A stretch of DNA of 64,000 nucleotides from Alkalinema pantanalense (lineage in GTDB: Bacteria; Cyanobacteriota; Cyanobacteriia; Leptolyngbyales; Leptolyngbyaceae). The DNA is taken from contig NZ_JBLZFX010000016.1 in assembly GCF_050753345.1 (NCBI RefSeq), positions 20,351-84,350 on the forward strand, read 5' to 3'. The notes under the pieces were generated by a model. That model made no database searches and had not been told where the DNA came from. It saw only the letters and a program-made list of their open reading frames with translations. This document shows positions 16,946 to 27,463 of this stretch, piece by piece. The position numbers and the translations under genes were made by a program. Each line of letters begins with the position of its first letter. Position 1 is the first letter of the stretch.

Positions 16946-17284
16946 TGACATGTAATGACAGCTGGAATAGTCGCTGAAATTGCAATCGATGTGTGAATCA
17001 TTCCAAAATCGATCTCCTTTTCATCAGGAGAGGGGATCGAAACTTAGTTTGACAGGGATGGGTGGGAAGCATATAAGCACCATATCGCCCCGGGGTTCCA
17101 TCCCGTGGGTAACGTTCATACTGGGTTCCATACCCGATGCCATCTGCTCTCCAAAGCATGCCCCACTTCCTACGGCTTCAAAGGTTGGTGCGACTGGCAG
17201 AATGCGTGGTTAGACTGCCCATCTTTCGGGCACCCTATGAGGGGAAACCCTGTTTGATGCGGATCAATTCTCTCCGCCAAAACT
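16946..17284. other. Intergenic region upstream of the giant kinase gene
   Basis: About 340 bp. GGGTTCCAT occurs twice, at 17093-17101 and 17123-17131, inside slightly different contexts. A small hairpin-like GCCC...GGGC occurs near 17216. These may be regulatory but nothing specific is recognised. No RNA gene seen. Confidence 0.35.
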
Positions 17285-20200
17285 ATGACACTCTCAGCCA
17301 CCACTACGGCCCACTCATTCCCAAAAGTTTCGGGTTACAGGCTCGTCGAGCAGCTTTATTTAGGAAGCCGTACAGCAGTCTACCGAGCGGTGCAAACAGC
17401 AACTCAGAAGCCCGTGGTCATTAAGGTGCTGCGGCGGGAACATCCGAGTTTTGGTGAGTTGGTGCAGTTTCGCAATCAATATACGATCGCTAAAAACCTG
17501 CCCATCCCTGGCATTGTCCAACCCTTAAACCTAGAACCCCTAGGCAATGGCTACGGACTAGTGATGGAAGATTGGGGTGGCGTGTCTTTAGGCAAGTATA
17601 TTGAGCAGCAGGCGTTGGAACTGACAGAGGTGCTAGAGATCGCTCTGCGACTGGCGGATATCCTGCATGATCTGAGTCAACATCGGGTCGTGCATAAAGA
17701 TATCAAACCCGCGAATATTCTGATTCAACCGCAGTCAAAACAGATTAAGTTAATTGATTTTAGCATCGCCTCTCTGCTACCCAGGGAAACCCAAGCAATT
17801 CAAAGCGTTAATATTCTGGAAGGAACGCTGGCTTATCTGGCTCCAGAGCAAACTGGACGAATGAATCGCGGTATCGATTATCGGGCTGATTTCTATGCGT
17901 TGGGCGTAACGCTGTATCAACTGTTGACAGGGACGTTGCCGTTTTTTTCGCATGATCCGTTGGCGTTAATGCATTGTCATATTGCTAAAACCCCGGTTCC
18001 TGTGGATCAGGTCAATCCCGCTGTGCCTGTGATGGTTGCGGCGATCGTGCATAAACTCATGGCAAAAAATGCCGAAGATCGCTATCAAAGTGCCTTGGGT
18101 CTCAAGCATGATTTGGAACAGTGTTTGACCCAATGGCAAACTCATGGCGAAATTGTCGAATTTGAGTTGGGACAGTATGACTTAAGCGATCGCTTCTTGA
18201 TTCCCGAAAAACTCTACGGTCGAGAACAAGAAGTCGCGCAGTTATTAGCAGCCTTTGAGCGAGTTACGGATGGCACATCAGAACTGATGCTGGTGGCGGG
18301 ATTTTCGGGGATTGGTAAAACCGCTGTGGTGAATGAAGTCCACAAACCCATCGTTCGGCAACGCGGTTATTTCATTAAAGGTAAGTTTGACCAGTTTAAT
18401 CGCAACATTCCTCTTTCTGCCTTTGTGCAAGCCCTGCGGGATTTGATGGGTCAGTTACTGTCAGAATCTGATGCCCAATTAGCCCAATGGAAAGCTCAAA
18501 TTCTCGAAGCTGTGGGAGAAAATGGGCAGGTTTTGATTGACGTGATTCCAGAATTAGAACTGATTATTGGTCAGCAACCGATCGCCCCAGAACTCTCAGG
18601 AAGTGCTGCTCAAAATCGGTTTAATCTATTATTTCAAAAATTTATTGAAGTTTTTACGACCGCAGCACACCCTCTGGTGGTATTCCTCGATGACTTGCAG
18701 TGGACAGATTCGGCTTCCCTGCAGTTAATCAAGTTATTGATGAGTAAAAATCGTTATTTACTAATGTTGGGAGCCTATCGAGATAACGAAGTCTCACCCG
18801 TCCATCCGTTTATTTTAACCGTAGACGAAATCAGAAAAGCCAACGCGATTGTCAACACGATTACCCTGGCACCGCTCGATGTGACGGATACCAACCATCT
18901 GGTTGCGGATACCTTGAAGTGTTCCAGGGAACTGGCACAACCCTTGACTGAACTCATCGATCGCAAAACCCAGGGCAATCCTTTTTTTGCCACCCAATTT
19001 CTGAAAGCCTTACATGAAGATGGACTGATTACATTTAACCGGGATTGCCGCTATTGGAAGTGCGATATTGCTGCAGTGAATGCACGATCGCTCAGCGACG
19101 ATGTGGTAGATTTCATGGCATTGCAATTGCAGAAATTGCCAGAATCGACCCAGACTGTTTTGAAGTTAGCTGCTTGTATCGGTAACCAGTTTGATTTAGA
19201 AACCTTGGCGATCGTTTCAGAACAATCAGCAACCGATGTGGCAACTGCCTTATGGAAGGCTCTACAAGAGGGGTTAATTCTACCCACCAGTCAGATTTAC
19301 AAGTTCTTCCAGGGAGACCAGGCTGAGGGGACATCCAGTGCCAATCCGAGCTATCGATTTTTGCACGATCGTGTCCAACAAGCAGCCTATTCTTTTATTC
19401 CAGAAGTTGAACGGGCAACGGCTCATTACCAAATCGGGCAATTGTTACGAAAACAGCTATCCCCGACTGAGCAAGAAGAACGCCTCTTTGAACTGGTCAA
19501 CCACCTCAATTACGGGAGTTTGCACCTCAGAGATTGCGCTGAGCAGGATACGATCGTTCACCTCAATCTCGCCGCCGGACAGAAAGCCAGAGCCGCGACT
19601 GCCTATCAAGCGGCCCACCGCTATGCCCAAATCGGTATCAATCTGCTCGGCCAAGATCGCTGGCAATATCGTCACGAGCAAACCTTAGCACTCCATGAAT
19701 TAGCAGCTGAAGCGGCTTACTTAGAGGGTGAATTTGGGCAGATGGAGCAATGGATCGAAGCGGTTTTGACCAACACCCGTATCCCGCGCGAGCAAGCCAC
19801 GGTTTATCGGATTAGAATCCAAGCATTTGTTTCTCAAAACAACTTTACCGCCGCGATCGCCACCGGAAGAGTTGCCCTACAACAGTTCAATATCCATTTA
19901 CCCGAACAACCCACTCCCGATTATATTCAGCAGGAATTTCAATCGGTACTGGCCTTGATTGGCGATCGTCCCATTGAAACCTTGTTTGATTTGCCCAAAA
20001 TGCAAGATGCAGATCAAATTGCCATTCTGGGCCTTGCAACGAGCTTGATTCCAGTTTGTTACATGAGTAACTCACCCCTATTTCCAGTTGTGATTGCTCT
20101 GACAGTCAAGCGATCGATCGAGTTTGGCAATGCGGCATTTTCCTGCATGAGTTATTCTGCCTACGGTATTTTGCTCATTATGGTGGCACAGGAGATCGAA

Positions 20201-22750
20201 CTCGCAACTTGCTTTGGTCGCCTTGCCCATCGCCTTGCCCAAGAACCAGAAGCGAAAAAATTTCTGTCTAACAGTTTGATTCCAATCGGTTTATTTATTC
20301 ATCACCGTACATCCCATATCCAGGGAACACTGCCCATGTTCCAAACTGGATACCAAGTTGGTATCGAAACGGGAGCCTTAGAAGATGCGGGATACAACGC
20401 AGAAAAATTCTGCTGGCACGCATGGTGGTGTGGTTATCCTTTGCCTGAACTTGAGACACAAATCCGCACCTATCACCAACAACTGCTCAATCTGAGTCAA
20501 GTCGCAACGGCTAGCTATTGTGCCGTTTACTTGGAAATGCTGTTGAGCCTACTTGGACAGCCGGAGGCTCAGGTTTTGGCGAGTGAGCATGCGCAAATTA
20601 TTGAGCAGAAAAAAGCTCAAAATGATTTACTTTGGGTTTACACATACTATTTGGATCGGTGCCTCGTCAATTTCATCTTAGGAGATACGACTCAGGCGGA
20701 ACAAGCTGCAATCCAAGCCAGAATCTATTTCAGGGCAGGCATTGGGACACTCGGTGAAGTGAATTTTTATTTCTATGATTCGCTGATTACTTTGGCTCAT
20801 CTCTCAACCGATCCCTCTCAGCGAGATTTGCAATTACAACAAGTTCGAGAGAATCAAGCTCAGCTCCAGCAGTGGGCGCACCATGCCCCGATGAATTACT
20901 TACACAAGTGGCAATTAGTTGAGGCGGAATGCCTACGAGTAACAAACAATGGTTTAAAGGGTGAGCGGTTAGAAGCGATCGATCTCTACGATCTCGCCAT
21001 TGCCGGAGCCACAGAAAATGGGTATATCCAGGAAGCTGCCTTAGCTCAGGAACTCGCGGCTAAATTCTACCTGGCTTGGGGGAAAGCAAAATTTGCCGCA
21101 GTTCATCTGCAAGAAGCCTACTATGGCTATGCTTATTGGGGAGCCCAAGCTAAAGTGGCTGATCTAGAGCAACGTTACCCAGACTTACTTCATCCCATTC
21201 TCAACAGCGCTCAGAATTTCAACTCGATCGAAACCTTAGCCACAATCGCCTCAACTGATTTCTCCATCCATACCTCCACGCACGCCAGTCGCTCATCCAC
21301 TAGCAGCGTGAATACCAAGCTCGACTTTGAAACGATTCTCAAAGCCTCCCAGAGTCTTTCGGGTACGATGCAACTGGATCAGTTACTCCATCAACTCAGC
21401 CAGATTATTCTGCAACATTCTGGGGCCGATCGCTGTGCTTTAATCTTACCGAATGCAGAAGGAGCGTGGGAAGTGCAAGCGATCGCCACACCGGAAGAAA
21501 CGCAGCTTTGCCATGCGCTCCTACAGAATCATTCTGATCTCCCTACCAAACTGATTTACTATGTCAAAAACACCCAAGAAACGGTGATTATTGATGACTG
21601 CAAAACTAAACTTCCAGTCATTGATGAATATCTAAATCAGCATACTCCAAAGAGTATTTTGTGCTTGCCAATTCTGAATCAAGGAAATTTAACTGGCATT
21701 TTATATCTTCAGAATCAGTTGACTCGTGGCGTCTTTACCCGCGATCGTATTGCAACCCTACAACTCTTGACCAGCCAAGCGGCAATCTCCCTCGAAAATG
21801 CTCGACTCTATCAACAGGTTGCTGCCCATTCTCACACATTGGAAGCAGAAGTCGATCGCAAAACCCACGCACTCCATGAACAAAACCAAGCCTTAGAACA
21901 AACCTTGCACCAACTCCAGCACATGCAAGCCCAACTCATTCATGCTGAAAAGATGTCATCCTTAGGTCAAATGGTCGCTGGGATTGCCCATGAAATTAAT
22001 AACCCCATCAACTTCATTAAGGGAAATATTACCTATACCCAATCTTATTTGGCAGACTTAGTGAGTTTACTAAACCTCTATCAGCAGGAATATCCCCAAC
22101 CCACCGCCGCGATCGCAGCCAAGCGCGAAGAGATTGACCTCGATTTTCTGGTGCAAGATCTCTCAAGCATTCTTGATTCGATGAAAATAGGGAGCGATCG
22201 CATCCGCCAAATTGTTTTAAGTCTGCGGAATTTTGCTCGATTAGACGAAGCGGATCTCAAAACGGTGAATCTTCACGAGGGGATTGAAAATACACTATTG
22301 ATCGTGCAGCACCGCTGCCAGGGTTCTAACCAAGAGCCTGTAATTCAAGTAGTCAAAGACTATGGCACCCTCCCGGCTGTGACCTGCTATCCCAGCCAAC
22401 TCAATCAAGTGTTTCTACATCTCCTGAATAATGCGATCGATGCAATTCGAGAAAATTCCACACTCGATAGCATCCCCGAAATTAGAATTCGTACCCGTGT
22501 TACTCAAACTGGGCAAGTTAGTATTCAAATTGCCAACACCCATAGTTTCATTCCAGAGGCGATTCAAACTCAAATTTTTAATCCCTTTTTTACAACTAAG
22601 CCGATTGGTCAGGGAGCAGGATTAGGACTCTCAGTCAGTTATGCGATTGTCCAGAAACATCAGGGGACGTTGACCGTGAGATCGCAACCAGAAGTAGGCA
22701 CAGAATTCCAGATAGAAATCGCCCAGAGCGTGCAGCCGGTTATTGCGTGA
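17285..22750 (+). CDS. Multidomain Ser/Thr kinase - AAA ATPase - GAF - histidine kinase
   Basis: A single 1821-residue signalling protein of a family well represented in filamentous cyanobacteria. Domain order: Ser/Thr kinase at about 15-270 (Lys47, HKDIKPAN with Asp139, metal site Asp158 in IDFS, GTLAYLAPEQTGR activation loop); AAA_16-type ATPase from about 310 with Walker A at 339-346 (GFSGIGKT) and an FLDDLQW Walker B; a long helical TPR-like region (about 750-1330); a GAF domain (about 1345-1500); a coiled coil; then a histidine kinase with phospho-acceptor His1569 in GIAHEINNP and an ATPase domain (LLNNAIDAI, GAGLGLSVSYAIVQKH). Both kinase modules look intact. No response regulator gene is adjacent, so the output partner lies elsewhere. 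The start is ATG 17285. Confidence 0.95.
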   Translation: MTLSATTTAHSFPKVSGYRLVEQLYLGSRTAVYRAVQTATQKPVVIKVLRREHPSFGELVQFRNQYTIAKNLPIPGIVQPLNLEPLGNGYGLVMEDWGGVSLGKYIEQQALELTEVLEIALRLADILHDLSQHRVVHKDIKPANILIQPQSKQIKLIDFSIASLLPRETQAIQSVNILEGTLAYLAPEQTGRMNRGIDYRADFYALGVTLYQLLTGTLPFFSHDPLALMHCHIAKTPVPVDQVNPAVPVMVAAIVHKLMAKNAEDRYQSALGLKHDLEQCLTQWQTHGEIVEFELGQYDLSDRFLIPEKLYGREQEVAQLLAAFERVTDGTSELMLVAGFSGIGKTAVVNEVHKPIVRQRGYFIKGKFDQFNRNIPLSAFVQALRDLMGQLLSESDAQLAQWKAQILEAVGENGQVLIDVIPELELIIGQQPIAPELSGSAAQNRFNLLFQKFIEVFTTAAHPLVVFLDDLQWTDSASLQLIKLLMSKNRYLLMLGAYRDNEVSPVHPFILTVDEIRKANAIVNTITLAPLDVTDTNHLVADTLKCSRELAQPLTELIDRKTQGNPFFATQFLKALHEDGLITFNRDCRYWKCDIAAVNARSLSDDVVDFMALQLQKLPESTQTVLKLAACIGNQFDLETLAIVSEQSATDVATALWKALQEGLILPTSQIYKFFQGDQAEGTSSANPSYRFLHDRVQQAAYSFIPEVERATAHYQIGQLLRKQLSPTEQEERLFELVNHLNYGSLHLRDCAEQDTIVHLNLAAGQKARAATAYQAAHRYAQIGINLLGQDRWQYRHEQTLALHELAAEAAYLEGEFGQMEQWIEAVLTNTRIPREQATVYRIRIQAFVSQNNFTAAIATGRVALQQFNIHLPEQPTPDYIQQEFQSVLALIGDRPIETLFDLPKMQDADQIAILGLATSLIPVCYMSNSPLFPVVIALTVKRSIEFGNAAFSCMSYSAYGILLIMVAQEIELATCFGRLAHRLAQEPEAKKFLSNSLIPIGLFIHHRTSHIQGTLPMFQTGYQVGIETGALEDAGYNAEKFCWHAWWCGYPLPELETQIRTYHQQLLNLSQVATASYCAVYLEMLLSLLGQPEAQVLASEHAQIIEQKKAQNDLLWVYTYYLDRCLVNFILGDTTQAEQAAIQARIYFRAGIGTLGEVNFYFYDSLITLAHLSTDPSQRDLQLQQVRENQAQLQQWAHHAPMNYLHKWQLVEAECLRVTNNGLKGERLEAIDLYDLAIAGATENGYIQEAALAQELAAKFYLAWGKAKFAAVHLQEAYYGYAYWGAQAKVADLEQRYPDLLHPILNSAQNFNSIETLATIASTDFSIHTSTHASRSSTSSVNTKLDFETILKASQSLSGTMQLDQLLHQLSQIILQHSGADRCALILPNAEGAWEVQAIATPEETQLCHALLQNHSDLPTKLIYYVKNTQETVIIDDCKTKLPVIDEYLNQHTPKSILCLPILNQGNLTGILYLQNQLTRGVFTRDRIATLQLLTSQAAISLENARLYQQVAAHSHTLEAEVDRKTHALHEQNQALEQTLHQLQHMQAQLIHAEKMSSLGQMVAGIAHEINNPINFIKGNITYTQSYLADLVSLLNLYQQEYPQPTAAIAAKREEIDLDFLVQDLSSILDSMKIGSDRIRQIVLSLRNFARLDEADLKTVNLHEGIENTLLIVQHRCQGSNQEPVIQVVKDYGTLPAVTCYPSQLNQVFLHLLNNAIDAIRENSTLDSIPEIRIRTRVTQTGQVSIQIANTHSFIPEAIQTQIFNPFFTTKPIGQGAGLGLSVSYAIVQKHQGTLTVRSQPEVGTEFQIEIAQSVQPVIA

Positions 22751-22917
22751 AGGTAAGCACATGGTGCGATCGTGGGAAGGATGCAAACATCAACCCCCTC
22801 ACCAGATGGAAAGGGGGTGACTGTTTATGCAAAGGTTCCCAAGCTAACGAGAGACAATCTTACACAAGATCCACAATTTCAGATGGCAATCCTAACAGAC
22901 TGTTGTTGTATCCTTAC

Positions 22918-23850
22918 TTACCAGAGAATCATCGTGTTGTAATGTTCTCGGATGTAGGATTTCAACGACTGCGGCTGAATGTGGGGATAGCGATCGTTCA
23001 TTACATGCTCTAGCTTTCCTTTCCCGGAGACTAAAGTATAGTGAGACTGTTGAGAGAGATAATCCCGCATCGATCGGGCAATTTCCCGTTTCTGTTCAAT
23101 CCAGCGTTGTAACTCTGCCACACTACCCAAATTCCGCTCTGCTAAAACTTGAATCGTATTGGCTTCAAATAGCGTTTTCAGTGCCTTCATCGTAACTGTA
23201 TCACCAGCGACTTCCAGAGCTGTATTTGCTAAGTCTTCATCGAGTACGGCCTCTGCGGTGTAGGCAGCCACATCATGGATGGTGGTCGTATCAAAGGCGG
23301 TGTTGCCATCGCCCCAATACTTAAACAATCCCTTGTGTAAATCAAACACTACCCCAAAGGGACTAAACAAGGACTCTGTGAGAATCCCATTTAGGATCAG
23401 CGTGTGGGACAACTTACGATTTCCCTGGAGGGCTTGGTAGATAGCTTTTCGGAAGTTCAAACTGTAGTTGTCGCCCCAATCTAACTTGCGATAATCCACT
23501 GAAAAATCAGATGGAATGAATCGCTTGACCCCTGCGGCCTCTGCGGCTTTAATCAGGTTCATCTGCCCGTTGACAACCACATCCGCATCTCCGTTGACGA
23601 CGGAAACCACGGTTTCAATCCCATGGCAGACGGTGGCTAAACTTTCTGGAACCAGCAGATCCCCATGCACTAACTGCACACCCATTTTTTGTAAGTGCAG
23701 CAATTTTTCTTGGCTGTGGGGGTTACTGGCAGTATGTTCCCGAACGAGGGCTTTGACAGCCAAATTGTCTTTTTGTGCGAGGGCTTTACCGATTTCATAG
23801 CCCACCATGCCTGTGGCACCGACTAACAGGACTGGTAACTTCGCAGCCAT
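22918..23850 (-). CDS. NmrA-like NAD(P)-binding reductase
   Basis: An atypical short-chain dehydrogenase of the NmrA/isoflavone reductase-like group. The N-terminus starts directly with the nucleotide-binding strand and loop VLLVGATGMVGYEIG, then has FIPSDFSVDYRK, a segment typical of this group, and a helical C-terminus. Members are NAD(P)H-dependent reductases or redox sensors; the substrate is unknown here. The frame opens at GTG 23871, but the ATG at 23850 has GAGG about 10 bases upstream and puts the Rossmann strand at the right distance from the start. Its 3' end faces the kinase gene, 167 bp away. Confidence 0.85.
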   Translation of the reverse strand: MAAKLPVLLVGATGMVGYEIGKALAQKDNLAVKALVREHTASNPHSQEKLLHLQKMGVQLVHGDLLVPESLATVCHGIETVVSVVNGDADVVVNGQMNLIKAAEAAGVKRFIPSDFSVDYRKLDWGDNYSLNFRKAIYQALQGNRKLSHTLILNGILTESLFSPFGVVFDLHKGLFKYWGDGNTAFDTTTIHDVAAYTAEAVLDEDLANTALEVAGDTVTMKALKTLFEANTIQVLAERNLGSVAELQRWIEQKREIARSMRDYLSQQSHYTLVSGKGKLEHVMNDRYPHIQPQSLKSYIREHYNTMILW

Positions 23851-24286
23851 AGCTATAATCCTCAATTGCACAGAACAGATTGCAGCAAATCAATTGAAAT
23901 AGATCCCATAGAAGAGTCCCACGATCGTCCATTCCACCATCATTCAAGAAACACTAATCAAGGCTTTTCCGATTAAGACTTGTCCGTCAAAAGATACTAC
24001 TGACACCCCATGGTGAGCTATCAGGAGGTTATCTCTGCATGGGATCTGATCTAGATGAAATCTGGTCTAGATCTAAAGCGAGCCCTAATGAGTCCAGCCT
24101 TGATTAGTATCGGATGTCTCGCATGGAGTCATTGTGAGAATGATCGATGGGACAATCATCTTTCCTGTACTATCGTGCAATCAATTTTTCGGGGATCGCA
24201 ATCTGTCAGTCTTTCTTGCCATTAGTCGATCGAACTTCATGAAGTTCTTCAACAACGGGTTAAGTCCTGCTGCATTTGCAAGGATT
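23851..24286. other. Intergenic region with a possible leader ORF
   Basis: About 430 bp between the start of the reductase and the end of the DHH-CBS gene. A 22-codon plus-strand frame (24039-24107) begins with ATG and has a perfect GGAGG 10 bases upstream, but no plus-strand gene follows it closely, so it is reported only as a curiosity. An AT-rich GATCTGATCTAGAT...GGTCTAGATCT stretch at about 24045-24077 is locally repetitive. No RNA gene recognised. Confidence 0.35.
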
Positions 24287-27160
24287 TCATGACGTTTTGG
24301 AAGAAGCTGTTAACGGGTAGTGGGCTTGTAGATATACGATCGCAGCCTCTCGATCTGTAATCACGCCATCCAACGTTGCTGCTTGTAGCGTTTCTAAAAT
24401 TTCCTTAAAGAGTTTTCCAGGTTTATAGCCCAAGGTTTTCAAATCATGCCCTGTGAGGAAGGGGGTGATCGCGGCTAGTTGGGTTAAGTAATGCCAAATT
24501 GTCCGGCGGAGTGTTCGCGAACCTCGTACAGCCACTAAGGACAGCATCGGTAAATCGTAGGGCTTTAGTCGTTGGTAAATTTGGCTAGCCCGATCGCACT
24601 GGGGCAACTGTTGGGTTAATTGCATTTCCACAGCGGCCAATTGCTTTAAACGATCGATGGAATCTATGGCCAATTGCAAGTTCTGTGCAACGGTCTGCCG
24701 TACAGCCGTGGTGAGGTGGATTGTCTCAGTTGCTTCAGGATTGGCAACCGCATCGATCGCTTGATCCCCAAGGGTGGACTCTGGCTCAATCGCTGCGATG
24801 AGTAATTCCAACAGCATTTGCCACGGCTGGAGATGACTTTCTCGATCGAACTGTTGTAGCCACCATTCCATCAAGCGTAACTGTTGCCATAGATTTGATG
24901 TTAACGCTAGTGTTGGATAAATGCAGCGTAACGCATCCAATTCCGCTAATTTGCAGACAGCCAACCGCCAATACTTAGCCTGGAGAATATACTTGAGTTC
25001 TGCTTTTAGCCGCGTTTGTAAGGCCGGGGCGATGACCTTCCCGTTTTGGGTCTCGCGCACCTGATCATAAATGCCGCTAGCGATCGCATGGCGAATATAC
25101 CTTTCCGTTTGGGCATCAAACTCAAATCCCAACCGCGCTGCAAAGCGAACTCCCCGATAGATGCGTGTTGGATCTTCGATAAAACTGTTGGGATGCAACA
25201 CCCTTACACATTTCGCCCGCAAATCCAGTACACCCCCAAAGAAATCGAGCATTTCCCCGGCCCGAGGATTCGTTAGCCGCAACGCCAAGGCATTCATTGT
25301 AAAATCCCGGCGATAGAGATCCTGCTGAATCGAACTGGCTTCCACCTCGGGATTGGCCGCTGGGTAGGGATAAAACTCCGTGCGGGCCGTGGCAATGTCA
25401 ATCCACAGGGAATCCAATACGGGATCCTTATGCCACGTCAAAGCCGCTGTCTGAAATTTGCCATGAACTTCGAGCTTGGCTTCCGGATACAACTGCTGCA
25501 ACGCCTTGGCTAGCTCCACCCCGGCCCCGGCCTCCGCCGATCGGTGATAGCCATCCACCACTAAATCCAAATCGGTCAACAGCACCGGCTGTCCCGCTTC
25601 CGACAGCATCAGATCCCGCACCCCACCACCAACGAGATACAAATGCCAGCCCCGTTCCTCCGCCTGCTGGGCCGCGATCGATAAAATCGCCTTGAGCGGG
25701 TCAATTAACCGATTCAAAGAGGGCACTACAGCATGGCGCGGTGGCAGCAATATTTCCGATCGATCTGGACTACTAGACTGCGATCGGGAAGCTAGCGGAT
25801 CCGGACGACTGTGATCTTGGCGACTGTGATCTTGGCGACCATGATCCTGCCGATGTAACTGCCTTAGCACATCTGTCCGCGTGACAATGCCCACCAGTTT
25901 CCCCGCCTCCAGCACCGGCAATCGACCAATGTCATAGGTCACCATCAGATCTTCAATATCTTGCAGGGAAGTATCCGGGGCGATCGTATGTAGGTTCGTT
26001 GTCATGTAGCCCTTGACCTTCGCATGGCTGAACCCATGGTGGAAGGCAATGTCCAAATCGCGTCGGGAAATTACCCCCACCAGTTTCCCTGCCTCATCCA
26101 TCACCGACAGTCCGGAATGACCATAGCGCAACAAAATCCGTTGGGCTTCAGCTATCGTCGTTTCTGGCAAAATCGTGCGCACTGGGGAAGACATCAGTTC
26201 CCTGGCCGTCGGAGCCGGGGGAATCTGCACCCGAAACTCAGCCAGTAACTGCGCCAAAATTTTGGGATAGTCCCCTTCCCGTAGGTTCAAGGCTGCTGCT
26301 TTGCCATGGCCCCCTCCGCCCCAGGGTTTGAATAACTGGTTGAGATCGGTTCCGGCAATCCGCGATCGACCAATTACGGACATCTTGCCGCAGGATGTCC
26401 CGGTTGGATCCTCTCCACAGCCATAACGGTGGGCCAGTAGGATTCCATCGACATCCGTCAGATCGACCAAATGGGAAATTAACGTAGATAGACCAGGGAC
26501 AAATTCCGCCGTCTCCAGCACGACCCAAGCCAGGGAATGGCCATGGATGATTTCCGTCTGTAATCGCTCTAGTGCCTCCCCTAGAAGGATTTGTAACTGA
26601 GGAGAGAGCCCCGGTTCTAAATACTCGCTAATCACTGATAGGTTCGCGCCTTGGGTCATCAGCCAGGTCAGCGCTGCGGCATCCCGTGGGCTGGTATGGT
26701 CAAAGGTTAGCGAGCCGGTATCAACATGGATCCCTAGGGCCAACACGGTGGCATCTAGGGTATTGATCACGTAACCTGCCTGCTGCAACTGCTCCGTGAT
26801 CAGGGTTGTAGTTGCGCCCAAGTCCTCGACAAATTTCTCCTGAGCAAAAATATCGCAGTCCGCATCGGGGTGATGGTCATAGATTGCGATCGGCACGGGC
26901 AAGTCCAACCATTCCGCCGTTTTACCGAGCCGATCGCGGTTTTGGGTGTCCACAATGCTGATCGATCGAATTTGCTCCGCTGGTACCGATCGCCGTTCAA
27001 TCAGGGGATATTCGTCGCGATAGAGCGCCAAAAAGTCCCGTACGGCTGGATGTGCGCCCCCTGCCAGCACAATCCGGGATCCCGGTCGTAGGCGTGCCAA
27101 CCCAACGGCTGCTCCCAGCGTGTCGAAATCTGCGGTCGTATGGCATAGAATCAAATCCAT
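24287..27160 (-). CDS. DHH phosphoesterase - CBS pair - tRNA nucleotidyltransferase/poly(A) polymerase fusion
   Basis: A 957-residue fusion known in cyanobacteria and some other bacteria. About residues 1-310 are a DHH/DHHA1 phosphoesterase (HTTADFDTLGAA, VDTQNRDR, YDHHPDAD, GGGGHGKAAA). About 315-440 hold two CBS repeats that sense adenine nucleotides. About 500-900 are a class II nucleotidyltransferase (LYLVGGGVRDLML, DLDLVVDG with the catalytic Asp pair, RRDFTMNALAL, RIYRGVRFAARLGFE), acting in A-addition to tRNA ends or RNA polyadenylation. The linker between CBS and transferase contains three 15-bp tandem units (25806-25850). In organisms with split CC- and A-adding enzymes this type is usually the A-adding one; this is inference here. 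It is divergent from psbZ, with 114 bp between starts. Confidence 0.93.
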   Translation of the reverse strand: MDLILCHTTADFDTLGAAVGLARLRPGSRIVLAGGAHPAVRDFLALYRDEYPLIERRSVPAEQIRSISIVDTQNRDRLGKTAEWLDLPVPIAIYDHHPDADCDIFAQEKFVEDLGATTTLITEQLQQAGYVINTLDATVLALGIHVDTGSLTFDHTSPRDAAALTWLMTQGANLSVISEYLEPGLSPQLQILLGEALERLQTEIIHGHSLAWVVLETAEFVPGLSTLISHLVDLTDVDGILLAHRYGCGEDPTGTSCGKMSVIGRSRIAGTDLNQLFKPWGGGGHGKAAALNLREGDYPKILAQLLAEFRVQIPPAPTARELMSSPVRTILPETTIAEAQRILLRYGHSGLSVMDEAGKLVGVISRRDLDIAFHHGFSHAKVKGYMTTNLHTIAPDTSLQDIEDLMVTYDIGRLPVLEAGKLVGIVTRTDVLRQLHRQDHGRQDHSRQDHSRPDPLASRSQSSSPDRSEILLPPRHAVVPSLNRLIDPLKAILSIAAQQAEERGWHLYLVGGGVRDLMLSEAGQPVLLTDLDLVVDGYHRSAEAGAGVELAKALQQLYPEAKLEVHGKFQTAALTWHKDPVLDSLWIDIATARTEFYPYPAANPEVEASSIQQDLYRRDFTMNALALRLTNPRAGEMLDFFGGVLDLRAKCVRVLHPNSFIEDPTRIYRGVRFAARLGFEFDAQTERYIRHAIASGIYDQVRETQNGKVIAPALQTRLKAELKYILQAKYWRLAVCKLAELDALRCIYPTLALTSNLWQQLRLMEWWLQQFDRESHLQPWQMLLELLIAAIEPESTLGDQAIDAVANPEATETIHLTTAVRQTVAQNLQLAIDSIDRLKQLAAVEMQLTQQLPQCDRASQIYQRLKPYDLPMLSLVAVRGSRTLRRTIWHYLTQLAAITPFLTGHDLKTLGYKPGKLFKEILETLQAATLDGVITDREAAIVYLQAHYPLTASSKTS
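25806..25850 (+). repeat. 15-bp tandem repeat inside the DHH-CBS-nucleotidyltransferase gene
   Basis: Three 15-bp units (25806-25820, 25821-25835, 25836-25850). The first two are identical and the third differs at four positions. It codes a Q-D-H-S/G-R repeat in the linker between the CBS pair and the transferase. Confidence 0.85.
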
Positions 27161-27274
27161 TTTTCTGATACGGTACTGTCATGGGTAGATCGCGCAGCGC
27201 AACCCTGCGATCGTGCATGGGATCGTGCCGCAACGGATCTAAAATTTTAATCAACGCTGTCTTGGGAGAAAAAA

Positions 27275-27463
27275 ATGACGATTCTGTTCCAACTGCTGCT
27301 GACCATTCTGGTTCTATTTTCCTTCGCAATGGCTGTTTATGTTCCTGTTGCCTATGCATCTCCCCAAAACTGGGATCAGTCGAAGCGGCTGATTTTCCTG
27401 GGGTCTATTGCTTGGGCAGGATTGGTCATCGCTGTAGGTGTTCTCAATTTCCTGGTTGCCTAA
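27275..27463 (+). CDS. psbZ: Photosystem II protein PsbZ (Ycf9)
   Basis: A 62-residue protein with two transmembrane helices and the conserved middle VPVAYASPQNWDQSKRLI, diagnostic for PsbZ. It is a small photosystem II core subunit that stabilises the antenna-core interaction. The ribosome binding site GGGAGA lies 8 bases before the ATG. It is followed by ribH on the same strand, the same neighbour as in Synechocystis, with a 278-bp gap that makes co-transcription uncertain. Confidence 0.97.
   Translation: MTILFQLLLTILVLFSFAMAVYVPVAYASPQNWDQSKRLIFLGSIAWAGLVIAVGVLNFLVA

Noticed and set aside
22794..22817. CCCCCT/AGGGGG hairpin after the giant kinase gene
   Set aside because: Only a six-base stem with a 12-base loop and no T-run; too weak to call a terminator.
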